Shown: one piece after another, positions 46,094 to 54,532 of the stretch
Numbering within the stretch: position 1 is the stretch's first letter
Layout: each line of letters begins with the position of its first letter
The notes under the pieces: model-generated
Databases searched by the model: none
Told to the model about the DNA's origin: nothing
What the model saw: only the letters and a program-made list of their open reading frames with translations
Source of the DNA: Alphaproteobacteria bacterium
Lineage (GTDB): Bacteria; Pseudomonadota; Alphaproteobacteria; Rhodobacterales; Rhodobacteraceae
Assembly (NCBI GenBank): GCA_030424865.1
Contig: JAUHVR010000002.1
Span: 1 to 64,000 of the forward strand
DNA: 64,000 nucleotides
Direction: 5' to 3'
Made by a program: the position numbers and the translations under genes

Positions 46094-46452
46094 GACGTGC
46101 GGCCGTGATAGTCGACGATGGCGGCCAGGTCCTCGGGCTGGGTCGCCGTCGGGACAAAGGCACAGGCGTTCGAACAATGCTGGAAGATCGATCCGTCGGA
46201 AAAGAAGCTGTCGTTGGTCACAAACACGATCTTTGAGTCCGGGCGGCGATAACTGGCGTAGTCGGCGATGGCCAAGGGGCTGCCGTTTTCCAAAACCAGG
46301 TCCAGTACGATGACGTCGAAGTCCATGCTTTGCAGGGATTGGATGGCCGTCGTTTGATCCCCCGACACCACAACCTGCGCCCCCTGGCGCTGTAGGTGGC
46401 GTTGCCAGAGCCCCCCGAGATCGGGATTGCTTTCAACGATCAGTACATCCAT
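46090..46452 (-). CDS. Single-domain receiver protein with degenerate site
   Basis: The 120-residue product is a lone CheY-like receiver: MDVLIVESN, the phospho-Asp in DVIVLDLVLENG, and VFVTND with the conserved Thr. The paired acidic residues at the start are reduced to VES, and the invariant Lys of the KP motif is replaced (FVPTATQPED). Phosphorylation could be weak or absent. No histidine kinase is adjacent. It ends four bases inside yqjG on the opposite strand. Confidence 0.75.
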   Translation of the reverse strand: MDVLIVESNPDLGGLWQRHLQRQGAQVVVSGDQTTAIQSLQSMDFDVIVLDLVLENGSPLAIADYASYRRPDSKIVFVTNDSFFSDGSIFQHCSNACAFVPTATQPEDLAAIVDYHGRTS

Positions 46453-46672
46453 GTCGTGTCACCGCCGACCTGCCGTGGGAACGATTGGGAGGAGTGGCAA
46501 AGCCGGATTCATTCATGCATACGACAATAGGAATAAATAGGTAAGGTCGGATTCCGGTCAGCCCGAACCGGGCGCGGATTGTTGCTTGAGTCAAGGGTTG
46601 GGATCACCGGGCTTGCTTGTTTTGTGATCGTTCATGATACTGCCTTGGACAGTTTCGATACCCGAGGATCCA

Positions 46673-47848
46673 ATGCGATTTTATGCTTTTCTGGTTGGCG
46701 TTTGCGCCGCATTCCCGGCCTTGGCCAACGTGCCCTGTGGCGGAGGTTTTTCGTCCTTCGTCAACGACCTCAAGGCCGAGGCCCGGTCCCAGGGCCATTC
46801 GCGCAGCAGCGTCGACAATTTCTTTGCCTCGGTTCAGCAGGACCAAAAGGTGCTGCGCGCGGATCGGGCGCAGGGGATTTTTCAGTCGGGGTTCACCGAG
46901 TTTTCGCGCAAGCTGATCAGCCAGAACCGCATTGACCACGGTCGCCGCAATGCCAAGAAGTGGGACAGCGTGTTTGACCGGATGGAGCGCGATTACGGCG
47001 TCTCGCGCGGGGTGCTTCTGGCCTTTTGGGCGTTCGAGACGGATTACGGTGGGTTTCAGGGCAACTTCAACACGCTGAACGCATTGGTGACCCTGGCACA
47101 TGACTGCCGCCGGCCTGAAATTTTCCGTCCCCAGGTGTTTTCGGCGCTGGAGCTGTATGAACGCGGCGGGTTCAGCCCCACCAAGACCACTGGCGCCTGG
47201 GCGGGTGAGATCGGCATGGTGCAGATGTTGCCCAAGGACATCCTTGAAAACGGTGTGGACGGCGATGGTGACGGACAGGTCAGTCTGAAGACCTCGGCGC
47301 CGGATGCGCTGCTGTCCGGGGCCAATATGTTGCGGTCGCTGGGCTGGCGCGCAAATGAGCCGTGGTTGCAAGAGATTGTCGTGCCCTCGGATCTGGACTG
47401 GTCCGCAACGGGACTGGAACGCACCAAGACCGTCCGCGAATGGCAGCGATTGGGCGTCAAGGCCCGAAGCGGCAGTTTTACCGGATCCGGCGGCATGCAG
47501 GCCTCGGTCATCCTGCCCGAGGGGCGCAAGGGGCCGGCCTTCCTCGCCTATCCGAACTTCAACGTTTATTTCGAATGGAACCAAAGCTTCACCTACGTGT
47601 TGACGGCGGCCTACTTCGGAACCCGCCTGGAAGGCGCGCCGGTCTTTGACGCGCGCGCGCCCGAGGCCGGGCTGAGTGGTCAGCAGATGAAGCAGTTGCA
47701 GAACAAGCTGAAAGCGCGCGGTCACGACGTGGGCAAGGTCGACGGTATTCTGGGCGCCAAGACCCGCGCGGCTGTGCGCGCCGAGCAGATGCGCCTTGGC
47801 ATACCGGCGGACAGCTGGCCAACGCCCGGGCTGCTTAACCGTCTTTGA
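46673..47848 (+). CDS. Lytic murein transglycosylase (MltB family)
   Basis: The 391-residue product has a signal peptide (MRFYAFLVGVCAAFPALA), an MltB-type catalytic domain with the active Glu in FWAFETDYGG, GEIGMVQMLPKDI, and a C-terminal peptidoglycan-binding domain (LQNKLKARGHDVGKVDGILG...TRAAVRAEQ). These enzymes cleave glycan strands to anhydro-muropeptides in the periplasm. No lipobox is seen, so it is likely soluble. I chose ATG 46673. Confidence 0.92.
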   Translation: MRFYAFLVGVCAAFPALANVPCGGGFSSFVNDLKAEARSQGHSRSSVDNFFASVQQDQKVLRADRAQGIFQSGFTEFSRKLISQNRIDHGRRNAKKWDSVFDRMERDYGVSRGVLLAFWAFETDYGGFQGNFNTLNALVTLAHDCRRPEIFRPQVFSALELYERGGFSPTKTTGAWAGEIGMVQMLPKDILENGVDGDGDGQVSLKTSAPDALLSGANMLRSLGWRANEPWLQEIVVPSDLDWSATGLERTKTVREWQRLGVKARSGSFTGSGGMQASVILPEGRKGPAFLAYPNFNVYFEWNQSFTYVLTAAYFGTRLEGAPVFDARAPEAGLSGQQMKQLQNKLKARGHDVGKVDGILGAKTRAAVRAEQMRLGIPADSWPTPGLLNRL

Positions 47849-47895
47849 AGGGGGCCGTTTACGGGTTGTTCAGATTTGTGATAGACTCTGAGGAT

Positions 47896-47920
47896 CGATA
47901 GTTCCTTCAGTGTCATCACC
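47896..47920 (-). repeat. Degenerate copy of the small-protein leader and start
   Basis: CGATAGTTCC followed by TTCAGTGTCATCACC is repeated at 48045-48074, where five extra bases (ATTCG) sit between the two blocks. On the minus strand both copies read GGTGATGACACTGAA. Here no hydrophobic peptide follows; the frame runs antisense through the mltB gene. It looks like the relic of a duplication. Confidence 0.5.
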
Positions 47921-47928
47921 GAAGAAAC

Positions 47929-47967
47929 GGCCCGCCAGAGCTGCTACTCTGGCGGGCCACTCTTTTT
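47929..47967 (+). terminator. Strong terminator after mltB-like gene
   Basis: GGCCCGCCAGAG (47929-47940) pairs with CTCTGGCGGGCC (47947-47958), a 12-bp stem with a CTGCTA loop, followed by ACTCTTTTT. On the minus strand the same hairpin ends the small-peptide transcript. Confidence 0.75.
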
Positions 47968-47974
47968 CAGCCTG

Positions 47975-48070
47975 TCAAAGGCCTGCAAAGAGCCGGATGA
48001 TTGCAATGAGCAACATCAAAGCTGCAAGTGTCACCATCCATTTTCGATAGTTCCATTCGTTCAGTGTCAT
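47975..48070 (-). CDS. 31-residue small membrane protein
   Basis: ATG at 48070 starts a 31-codon frame ending at TGA 47975-47977. The peptide begins MTLNEWNYRKW and then has about 20 residues of strongly hydrophobic sequence (MVTLAALMLLIAIIRLFAGL), a single membrane helix with an aromatic and basic collar. GAGAGGAGGTG lies directly upstream, so a ribosome site is present though close. A strong hairpin follows 16 bases after the stop. Too short for routine gene callers. Function unknown. Confidence 0.5.
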   Translation of the reverse strand: MTLNEWNYRKWMVTLAALMLLIAIIRLFAGL

Positions 48071-48080
48071 CACCTCCTCT

Positions 48081-48101
48081 CATCGCGCGGGTTGCGCGAT
48101 G
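48081..48101 (-). promoter_or_regulatory. Hairpin beside the ribosome site of the small protein
   Basis: CATCGCGC (48081-48088) pairs perfectly with GCGCGATG (48094-48101). It ends two bases before the GAGGAGG ribosome site on the minus strand. It could stabilise the short mRNA or gate translation. Confidence 0.4.
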
Positions 48102-48144
48102 AAGATAAAATTAGAGAGATGTCCTGAAGCGATCGTTAACCAGT

Positions 48145-48504
48145 CTACCCGTCCGGGCGGATCGGAAAGCGGTCTCCGGCATCGGTGATCAGCACCAGAC
48201 GGTCGCCGCTTTGGACGTACATATCGCAACGCGACCAGCCGTTGACATAGTCGATGCATACCGTTCCATCGGCGGTGATTTTCCAATAGCCATAGGCCGT
48301 TCCACCCTCGCCGCCATAGGTGTAGGTATAGCGTCCGTCTTCGTAGAATTCGGATTTCCCGTCATCGTAAAAGGAGATGATCTGCCCGGACAACCGCGCC
48401 TTCAGCGCCTCCACTGGCACGGCCGTATCGCTGTCACGCAGCTGAAAGTCCTGTGCAGCCGCAGCGGTCGCGACACAGGCAAGAACTAGAGGCAAAAGGC
48501 GCAT
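48145..48504 (-). CDS. Secreted hypothetical protein
   Basis: The 119-residue product has a signal peptide (MRLLPLVLACVATAAAAQ). The mature part has a pattern of short Tyr/Asp/Gly strands (SFYDDGKSEFYEDGRYTYTYGGEGGTAYGYWKI) followed by DGTVCIDYVNGWSRCD, with two cysteines that can pair. This resembles small periplasmic beta-barrel proteins, but I recognise no named family. It stands 65 bases after smc on the same strand. Confidence 0.72.
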   Translation of the reverse strand: MRLLPLVLACVATAAAAQDFQLRDSDTAVPVEALKARLSGQIISFYDDGKSEFYEDGRYTYTYGGEGGTAYGYWKITADGTVCIDYVNGWSRCDMYVQSGDRLVLITDAGDRFPIRPDG

Positions 48505-48569
48505 GCAGGCGGTCTCCGGAACAAGGTCCCGGACACCCTAGCCGCTTTCGGGTCACAGGCGGCTCACAT

Positions 48570-51500
48570 TCAGGCGACCAGCGTCTCGGCCCGCTTCAGA
48601 TCGACCGAGACCAGCTGGCTGACGCCCTGTTCCTGCATCGTCACGCCAAACAGCCGGTCCATGCGGCTCATCGTGACGGCGTGGTGGGTGATGATCAGGA
48701 ACCGCGTATCGGTGCGGCGGCACATCTCGTCCAGCAGATCGCAGAACCGGGTGACGTTGGCGTCGTCAAGCGGGGCGTCAACCTCGTCCAGCACGCAGAT
48801 CGGGGCGGGGTTGGCCAGGAACACCGCAAAAATCAGCGCCAGCGCCGTCAGGGTCTGTTCGCCGCCCGACAGCAGCGAGAGCGTCGACAGCTTCTTGCCC
48901 GGCGGTTGGCACATGATTTCCAGCCCCGCCTCAAGCGGGTCGTCGCTTTCGACCATCACAAGGTTCGCCTCGCCGCCGCCAAAGAGGTGCGTGAACAGCA
49001 GCGAGAAGTTGCTGTTCACCTGCTCGAAGGCGGTCAGCAGCCGCTCGCGCCCTTCACGGTTCAGGCTCGAGATGCCGGACCGCAGCGTGCGGATCGCCTC
49101 TTCGAGGTCCTGCTTTTCGCTGACCAGCTCGTCATGCTCGGTCTGGACCTCCTTGGCGTCTTCCTCGGCCCGCAGGTTCACCGCGCCCAGCGAATCGCGT
49201 TGGCGTTTCAGGCGGTTGACCTCGGCCTCGATCTTGTCGGCCTGATCCATTTCATCAGGCGTGGTGTCCAGCGTCTGCAGCAGGGCCTGCGGCGTGGTAT
49301 CCAGATCCTCGGCAATGCGGTCGGCGGCAAAGGCCACGGTTTCGCGCGCGGCCTCGGCCCGCGCTTCGGCCCGGGCGCGCAGCTCACGTGCTTCGGATGC
49401 GGCGCGTTCGGCGTCACGCTCGGCCTGTTCAGACTGGCGCAACAGCGCTTCGCCATGGGACAGGGCATCGGCGGCCTCGGCCCGGCGGGCCTCGGCTTCG
49501 GCCATGGCCAGCCCCAGCTCTTCGCGCTTGGCCGCCAGCTCGTCCGGCGCGGTGCGCGCCTCGGCCAGTTCCTCCTCCGATGCCGCGCGGCGTTCGGCCA
49601 GTTCCGAGCTGCGCTTTTCCGCGGTTTCAAGCCGGTGCCGCCAGCCGCTGAGTTCTTTGGTGACCTGCTGCGACCGTGCCTTGCGGGCATCGCCTTCGCG
49701 GCGGATCTCGTCATGGGCGGACCGGCGGGCCATCATTGTCATGCGCGAGGCTTCGACCGTCATGCGGATGTCATCGACCTGCCCGCGCGCGGCGTCCAGA
49801 TCATCAAGTCCGGCAAGGCCACGCTGCGCCTCGGCCAGTTGCTGGCGTGCGGTTGTCGCCTCGTCGTCATGCCGACCGACAGCCAAAGTCAGGCTTTCCA
49901 GCTTGCTGTCGGCCAGATTGCGCTCGGATTCGGCGCGGTTGGCGGCGCGGCTGGCCTCGTTCACGGCGGTGTCGGCATCGCGACGGGCCTGACGGGCGGA
50001 TTTCTCGGCGGCGGTGCGATCTGCCAGCGCCGAAGAGAGCGAGTCATGGGCCTGTCGCGCCGCATCCAGACGGGCCTCGGCCTCGGCCAGATCGCTTTCC
50101 AGCGCGGCCAGCCGGTTCTTTTGCTCCAGCCGCAGGGCGGCGGCGGTTGGGGCATCCTCGGCGTTGGCGCGGAAGCCGTCCCAACGCCACAGATCCCCCG
50201 AGCGGCTGACCAACCGCTGGCCGGGGGCCAAAAGCGGTTGCAGGCGCGGGCCGTCCGCCGCGTCGACCACGCCGATCTGGCCCATGCGGCGGGTCATGAC
50301 CTGCGGGAACTGCACATGATCGGTCAGCGCATCAACGCCGCCCGGCAGGGCTTGCGGTGCGTCATAGTCCGGCAGCACGGTCCACCCCGAGGGCCCGTCC
50401 GAAGCCACCTCGGGCGCGCGCAGGTCATCCGCCAACGCGGCACCAAGCGCCTTCTCATAGCCCTCGGCCACCTTGAGCGCGTCCAGCACCTGACCGCTGT
50501 CGGTGGCTTCGCGGTCCAACAGGCGGGCCAGGGCCTTGACCTCGGCGCTCAGCGCGTTGACCTCGCCTTCGGCCTCGGACCGCGCGGCGCGGGCTTCGGT
50601 TTCCTGTGATTGCACGTCTGATCGCAACTGTTCTGCGTCCAGCAGCGCCTCTTCGGCGGCTTCGGCCCGGGCCGTTGCTTCGCCCTGCGCGGCGGTCGCC
50701 ATGGCCTGCGCCTCGGCGGCGCGGGTCAGGGTCTCGCGGGCCTGCGCCGCGGCGTCCTTGGCGCGGGAGGCGTCAGCCTCGGCCTTGTCCAGCGTCTTTT
50801 GCGTGTCCGACAGCAGGCGTTGCGCCGATTGGTGGCGGGCGGCCAGACGGGCGACATCTTCGGTCTGCTGCGCCAGATCGCTTTCGCGTTCCTGCAGCAC
50901 GGCGGCCGCTTCGCGCGCGGCCTCTGCGGCCTCGGCCAGCTTGTCCTCGTGGCCCTCGCCGGCCTTGGCCAGCTCGCGCGCCTCCCATTCGAGGCGTTCG
51001 ATCGTCTCACCCGCGTCGCGGTTCAGCCCGGTTTCGCGGTCGATGTCGCGGCTCAGCTGATCGATCCGGCGTTCGAGCGTTGTGATCATCTCGGCCGCGC
51101 GGGCCTCTTCATCCGCCAGCGTGTCGCGTTGCACGGTCAGGCGCTGCAGGATGGCCGAGGCAATCGCCTCTTCCTCGCGCAGCGGCGGCAGGGCGGCATC
51201 GGCGGTTTCACGGGCCGCCGCGGCCTCGCGCGCGGCGCGTTCGGCCTGCGAGGTTTCGGTGGTCCGGGCACGCAGGGCCTCGTCGGCCTCCAGCCGCGCG
51301 GTGTCCGCCTCTTTCCAGCGACGGTACAGCAACATGCCCTCGGCCCGGCGCAGTTCCTCGCCAATCGCGCGGTAGCGCGCGGCCTGCCGGGCCTGACGTG
51401 CCAACTGGTTCAGCTGCGCGGCCAGCTGTTCGATCACGTCATCGACGCGCAGCAGGTTGGCCTCGGTGTTCTTCAGCTTCAGCTCGGCCTCGTGCCGCCG

Positions 51501-52025
51501 CTGATAGAGGCCCGAGATCCCGGCCGCCTCTTCCAGGATGCGGCGGCGGTTCTTGGGTTTGGCGTTGATCAGCTCGGAAATCTGCCCCTGCCGCACCAGC
51601 GCCGGGGAATGCGCCCCGGTCGAGGCATCGGCAAACAGCATCTGCACGTCGCGCGCCCGCACGTCCTTGCCGTTGGTCTTGTAGGCCGAGCCGACATCGC
51701 GGGTGATGCGGCGCACGATCTCTAACCCGTCGCTGTCGTTGAACCCGGCAGGGGCCAGACGTTCCGAGTTGTCGATCTGCAGGCTGACCTCAGCGAAGTT
51801 CCGGGCTGACCGGGTGGCCGCGCCGGCAAAGATCACGTCCTCCATCCCGCCGCCGCGCATGGCGGTCGGGCGGTTTTCGCCCATGACCCAGCGCAGCGCC
51901 TCCAGCAGGTTGGATTTGCCGCAGCCATTGGGGCCGACAACACCAGTCAGACCATCGGCGATGATCAGATCGGTGGGGTCGACGAAGCTTTTGAAGCCCG
52001 TAAGTCTGAGTTTGGAAAACCGCAC
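48570..52025 (-). CDS. smc: Chromosome segregation protein SMC
   Basis: SMC with ScpAB compacts and separates chromosomes. The 1151-residue product has Walker A at 31-38 (GPNGCGKSN), a long Ala/Glu/Arg-rich coiled coil, a globular hinge near the middle (LAPGQRLVSRSGDLWRW region), a second coiled coil, and the C-terminal LSGGEQTLTALALIFAVF signature with Walker B ICVLDEVDAPLDD. I chose the GTG giving MRFSKLRLTGFKSF, the usual start; a TTG 12 codons upstream at 52061 is also open. Antisense ORFs inside it are codon-bias shadows. Confidence 0.95.
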   Translation of the reverse strand: MRFSKLRLTGFKSFVDPTDLIIADGLTGVVGPNGCGKSNLLEALRWVMGENRPTAMRGGGMEDVIFAGAATRSARNFAEVSLQIDNSERLAPAGFNDSDGLEIVRRITRDVGSAYKTNGKDVRARDVQMLFADASTGAHSPALVRQGQISELINAKPKNRRRILEEAAGISGLYQRRHEAELKLKNTEANLLRVDDVIEQLAAQLNQLARQARQAARYRAIGEELRRAEGMLLYRRWKEADTARLEADEALRARTTETSQAERAAREAAAARETADAALPPLREEEAIASAILQRLTVQRDTLADEEARAAEMITTLERRIDQLSRDIDRETGLNRDAGETIERLEWEARELAKAGEGHEDKLAEAAEAAREAAAVLQERESDLAQQTEDVARLAARHQSAQRLLSDTQKTLDKAEADASRAKDAAAQARETLTRAAEAQAMATAAQGEATARAEAAEEALLDAEQLRSDVQSQETEARAARSEAEGEVNALSAEVKALARLLDREATDSGQVLDALKVAEGYEKALGAALADDLRAPEVASDGPSGWTVLPDYDAPQALPGGVDALTDHVQFPQVMTRRMGQIGVVDAADGPRLQPLLAPGQRLVSRSGDLWRWDGFRANAEDAPTAAALRLEQKNRLAALESDLAEAEARLDAARQAHDSLSSALADRTAAEKSARQARRDADTAVNEASRAANRAESERNLADSKLESLTLAVGRHDDEATTARQQLAEAQRGLAGLDDLDAARGQVDDIRMTVEASRMTMMARRSAHDEIRREGDARKARSQQVTKELSGWRHRLETAEKRSSELAERRAASEEELAEARTAPDELAAKREELGLAMAEAEARRAEAADALSHGEALLRQSEQAERDAERAASEARELRARAEARAEAARETVAFAADRIAEDLDTTPQALLQTLDTTPDEMDQADKIEAEVNRLKRQRDSLGAVNLRAEEDAKEVQTEHDELVSEKQDLEEAIRTLRSGISSLNREGRERLLTAFEQVNSNFSLLFTHLFGGGEANLVMVESDDPLEAGLEIMCQPPGKKLSTLSLLSGGEQTLTALALIFAVFLANPAPICVLDEVDAPLDDANVTRFCDLLDEMCRRTDTRFLIITHHAVTMSRMDRLFGVTMQEQGVSQLVSVDLKRAETLVA

Positions 52026-52211
52026 TGCTCGTTTCGTGTCCTGATTCCGGTTTTCAACCAATGTGGGTGGAGGTCACGGCACGAGTCAAGTGCGACCACA
52101 ACAGGCTGGGGTGTGGTCGGCGGTTATCCCCAAGATATTGGGGTGCGTTTGGCGCTTGACCCGACTGCCGCGCCGGGGTTTTGTGCCTGTGTTCAACGGA
52201 GACTTGCCAAC

Positions 52212-52667
52212 GTGACCGTCACCATCCGCCCCGCTGATCCACGCGAACCTCAGGCCACCCGGCTGCTGCAAGGCAGCCACGCGCTGATGCGCAGTCTTTT
52301 TGCCGAGGATGAGTGTCATTTCCTGGAAATCGACGCGCTTTGCGTGCCGACGGTGCATTTCTTTGTGGCCGAGCGCGCGGGCACAGCGATCGGCTGTGGC
52401 GCGCTGGCCGTCAAGGATGGCTATGGCGAGGTCAAGTCGATGTTCACCGACCCGCAAGCGCGCGGCGCGGGCGCGGCAGCCGCTATTCTGACCCGGTTAG
52501 AGACCACAGCACGCGAGCAGGGGCTGCCCTGGATGAAACTGGAAACCGGCAATGTGCTGCATCCCGCACACCGGCTGTACGAGCGGCACGGGTTTACGGT
52601 TTGTGACCCGTTTGGCGACTACGTCGCACACCCCGCCAGCCTGTTCTATGAAAAGCCCCTGACCTAA
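52212..52667 (+). CDS. GNAT family N-acetyltransferase
   Basis: The 151-residue product has the GNAT acetyl-CoA site (VKSMFTDPQARGAGAAAAILTRLE) and the C-terminal LETGNVLHPAHRLYERHGFTVCDPF. It most resembles PhnO/YsnE-like small-molecule acetyltransferases; substrate unknown. GTG 52212 follows CGGAG by 10 bases; an in-frame codon at 52113 would extend into the smc promoter region. Its stop overlaps the convergent lipoprotein gene by four bases. Confidence 0.85.
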   Translation: MTVTIRPADPREPQATRLLQGSHALMRSLFAEDECHFLEIDALCVPTVHFFVAERAGTAIGCGALAVKDGYGEVKSMFTDPQARGAGAAAAILTRLETTAREQGLPWMKLETGNVLHPAHRLYERHGFTVCDPFGDYVAHPASLFYEKPLT

Positions 52668-53071
52668 AGGCTGTAACAGTCAACGGTGATTTCCAGCAGA
52701 CCCGCGCCGCGATTGCGATAGCTGTCGATCACATCGCAGAAGGTCGACACCGGTTTCTTGGGTTTGGGCGGCGGTGGCGCGCCGTTGCAGGACAGGCCCA
52801 CGATCATCAATGCGGCGTCCCCCGTGATCCAGCCCGCCTCACACCCAGTGACGCGCAGGACCGCTGTCTTTGCCTGCCCACTGATGACTTCGAACTTTGG
52901 CAGGGCGGTCGGGTTGGTGCGGATCACCTCGGCCAGGGTGTCTGCCTGACGGATCTGAAACCGATTGCCCCCGACCTCGGTCACGGTGGCCTCGATGCCC
53001 CGGAAACCGGGGCTGGCGGTGTTGCAGGCCGCAAGGGCGAGTGAAAGCAAAAGCAATGTCAGGCGGGTCAT
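52664..53071 (-). CDS. Small predicted lipoprotein
   Basis: The 135-residue product has a signal peptide with lipobox ending at Cys16 (LALAACN). The mature domain (GIEATVTEVGGNRFQIRQAD, VLRVTGCEAGWITGD, FCDVIDSYRNRGAGL) has four further cysteines and a proline-rich stretch. I chose ATG 53071, since the upstream in-frame codon at 53149 precedes the signal peptide by 26 residues. It diverges from the membrane protein gene at 53176, so the operators there may also affect it. No family recognised. Confidence 0.75.
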   Translation of the reverse strand: MTRLTLLLLSLALAACNTASPGFRGIEATVTEVGGNRFQIRQADTLAEVIRTNPTALPKFEVISGQAKTAVLRVTGCEAGWITGDAALMIVGLSCNGAPPPPKPKKPVSTFCDVIDSYRNRGAGLLEITVDCYSL

Positions 53072-53114
53072 GCGACAAGCTGACCGTTTCAGGGTTAAGA
53101 AACTTCTAACCTCT

Positions 53115-53158
53115 TTACATTCAAAATTGCGAATGCATATAAATTCCAAAATTGGAAT
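53115..53158 (+). promoter_or_regulatory. Promoter with two SqrR/BigR-type operators
   Basis: TTACAT (53115-53120), a 17-base spacer and TATAAA (53138-53143) form a promoter. Two ATTC-N8-GAAT sites lie across it: 53119-53134 (overlapping the -35 and spacer) and 53143-53158 (just after the -10). The second is almost perfectly symmetric (ATTCCAAAATTGGAAT). ATTC-N8-GAAT is, as I recall, the operator described for Rhodobacter SqrR and related ArsR-type persulfide sensors. Confidence 0.6.
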
Positions 53159-53175
53159 GTATTATGGAGATCCCG

Positions 53176-54384
53176 ATGGACACGACCCTGAGCAGACCCG
53201 CTGACACCTATCACCCCCTCTATTTCCTCGCGTCGCTGGGCGCTGGCGGAATTGCCGTGACCTTTTTCATGTACCTGATGTTTTGGGTGCCCCACCCGGG
53301 CCGTCCCGTCCCGATTTTCGAAGACATCTCGGCCGCGTTTGCCACGGGGTCTGCCCCGTTGCAGGTGGCCATCATCGTGGCGGTCCTGGGAATTGCCGCG
53401 TTTGCTATTCTCAACCTGGCCCTGCTTGGCTGGAACCTGACCCGCTATCAGGCGTGGAAAACAACCCCGGCTTTCAAAGCCCTGAAACAGGGGAATGGCG
53501 AGGCCGCGCTGCTGGCATTGCCCCTCGCACTTGCGATGTGGGTGAACGCAATGTTCATCGTCGGACTGGTCTTTGTGCCGGGGCTCTGGTCTGTCGTCGA
53601 ATATCTGTTCCCCGTCGCAATGGTGGTCTTTGCCGCCATTGGCGGTTTGGCCTTGGTCCAGATCGGCACCTATCTGCGCCGCATCCTGGCGACGCCGGGA
53701 GGCTTTGACTTTGTGGCCAACAACTCGTTCGCCCAGGCCACGCCCGGCTTTGCCCTTGCCATGATCGCGGTCGGTCTGGCGGCGCCTGCCGCTATGAGCA
53801 CCGTTCCCGCCACGGTCGCCATAAGCCTGATCTTGTCCAGTTTCTTCTCCGTGATGGCCATTGTTATCGTGACCGTCGCGGTTTTGACCGGATTTGTGTC
53901 GATTTTGCAAAACGGCGTTTCACGCGAGGCCAGCCCGACCCTGATGATCGTTGTGCCGATCCTGACCGTTATGGGCATCCTCGCCCTGCGGCAATCCCAT
54001 GGGGCCCACACGACGTTTCAGGCACACCCCGTTGCCATCGACACCGCGCTGTTTCTGGCGCAGATCCTGGCGGCCCAGATCGTGTTCCTGCTGCTGGGGA
54101 TGCTGGTGATGCGGGCGCAGGGGTATCTGGCGGATCAGGTCTTTGGGGCTGGCACCTCGCCGATGTCCTTTGCCCTGGTCTGTCCGGTGGTTGCCCTGTC
54201 GGTGATGCTGCACTTTTTCATCAACAAGGGATTGGTCGGTGCCGGGATGATCGACAAATTCGGGTTGTTGTATATTACCCTCACCGGGGTTGCTTTGCTG
54301 ACACAATTTGTGTCAATTGGCTTGGCGACTCGCTTGGGCCTGCACCATTTCCTGCGCGGATTTCCCCAATCTGCAAGGGTTTGA
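53176..54384 (+). CDS. Multi-span membrane protein, possibly TsoY-like
   Basis: The 402-residue product has about ten hydrophobic segments and little soluble sequence. It begins TYHPLYFLASLGAGGIAVTFFMYLMFWVPHPGRPVP, a pattern that I loosely associate with a family named TsoY in public annotation and distantly with the TDT (tellurite/dicarboxylate) fold; both are from memory. I chose ATG 53176 because GGAG lies six bases upstream. Two ATTC-N8-GAAT operators precede it, so a link to sulfide or persulfide stress is suggested. A strong terminator follows, so it is monocistronic. Confidence 0.7.
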   Translation: MDTTLSRPADTYHPLYFLASLGAGGIAVTFFMYLMFWVPHPGRPVPIFEDISAAFATGSAPLQVAIIVAVLGIAAFAILNLALLGWNLTRYQAWKTTPAFKALKQGNGEAALLALPLALAMWVNAMFIVGLVFVPGLWSVVEYLFPVAMVVFAAIGGLALVQIGTYLRRILATPGGFDFVANNSFAQATPGFALAMIAVGLAAPAAMSTVPATVAISLILSSFFSVMAIVIVTVAVLTGFVSILQNGVSREASPTLMIVVPILTVMGILALRQSHGAHTTFQAHPVAIDTALFLAQILAAQIVFLLLGMLVMRAQGYLADQVFGAGTSPMSFALVCPVVALSVMLHFFINKGLVGAGMIDKFGLLYITLTGVALLTQFVSIGLATRLGLHHFLRGFPQSARV

Positions 54385-54430
54385 TGGGCTCGGGCTATGT
54401 GTCTGAGATGTAGCGAGTGACTTGGTTTTG

Positions 54431-54466
54431 AAAGCCCCCGGATATCCCCCCGGGGGCTTTTCTTTT
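54431..54466 (+). terminator. Intrinsic terminator after the membrane protein gene
   Basis: AAAGCCCCCG (54431-54440) pairs with CGGGGGCTTT (54451-54460) around ten bases, followed by TCTTTT. A complete ten-base-pair stem with T-rich tail. Confidence 0.75.
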
Positions 54467-54532
54467 GCACCCTCATTGCGTGGACCCCGGCAAAGCAGTA
54501 AGAAAATCTGACCAATATCCAAGGTTGCCCAG

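Noticed and set aside
46603-46640. Possible promoter of the mltB-like gene (TTGCTT then TGATAC)
   Set aside because: Hexamer matches are weak and spacing uncertain; not listed as a feature.
48106-48137. Promoter for the small membrane protein (TAATTT with TTAACG)
   Set aside because: Spacing is 20 bases and matches are poor, so no promoter is claimed although one must exist if the peptide is real.
48453-50609. 718-codon plus-strand ORF opposite smc
   Set aside because: Shadow frame caused by high GC and Ala/Glu/Arg-rich coiled-coil codons; no domain can be recognised and the opposite frame is a clear Smc.
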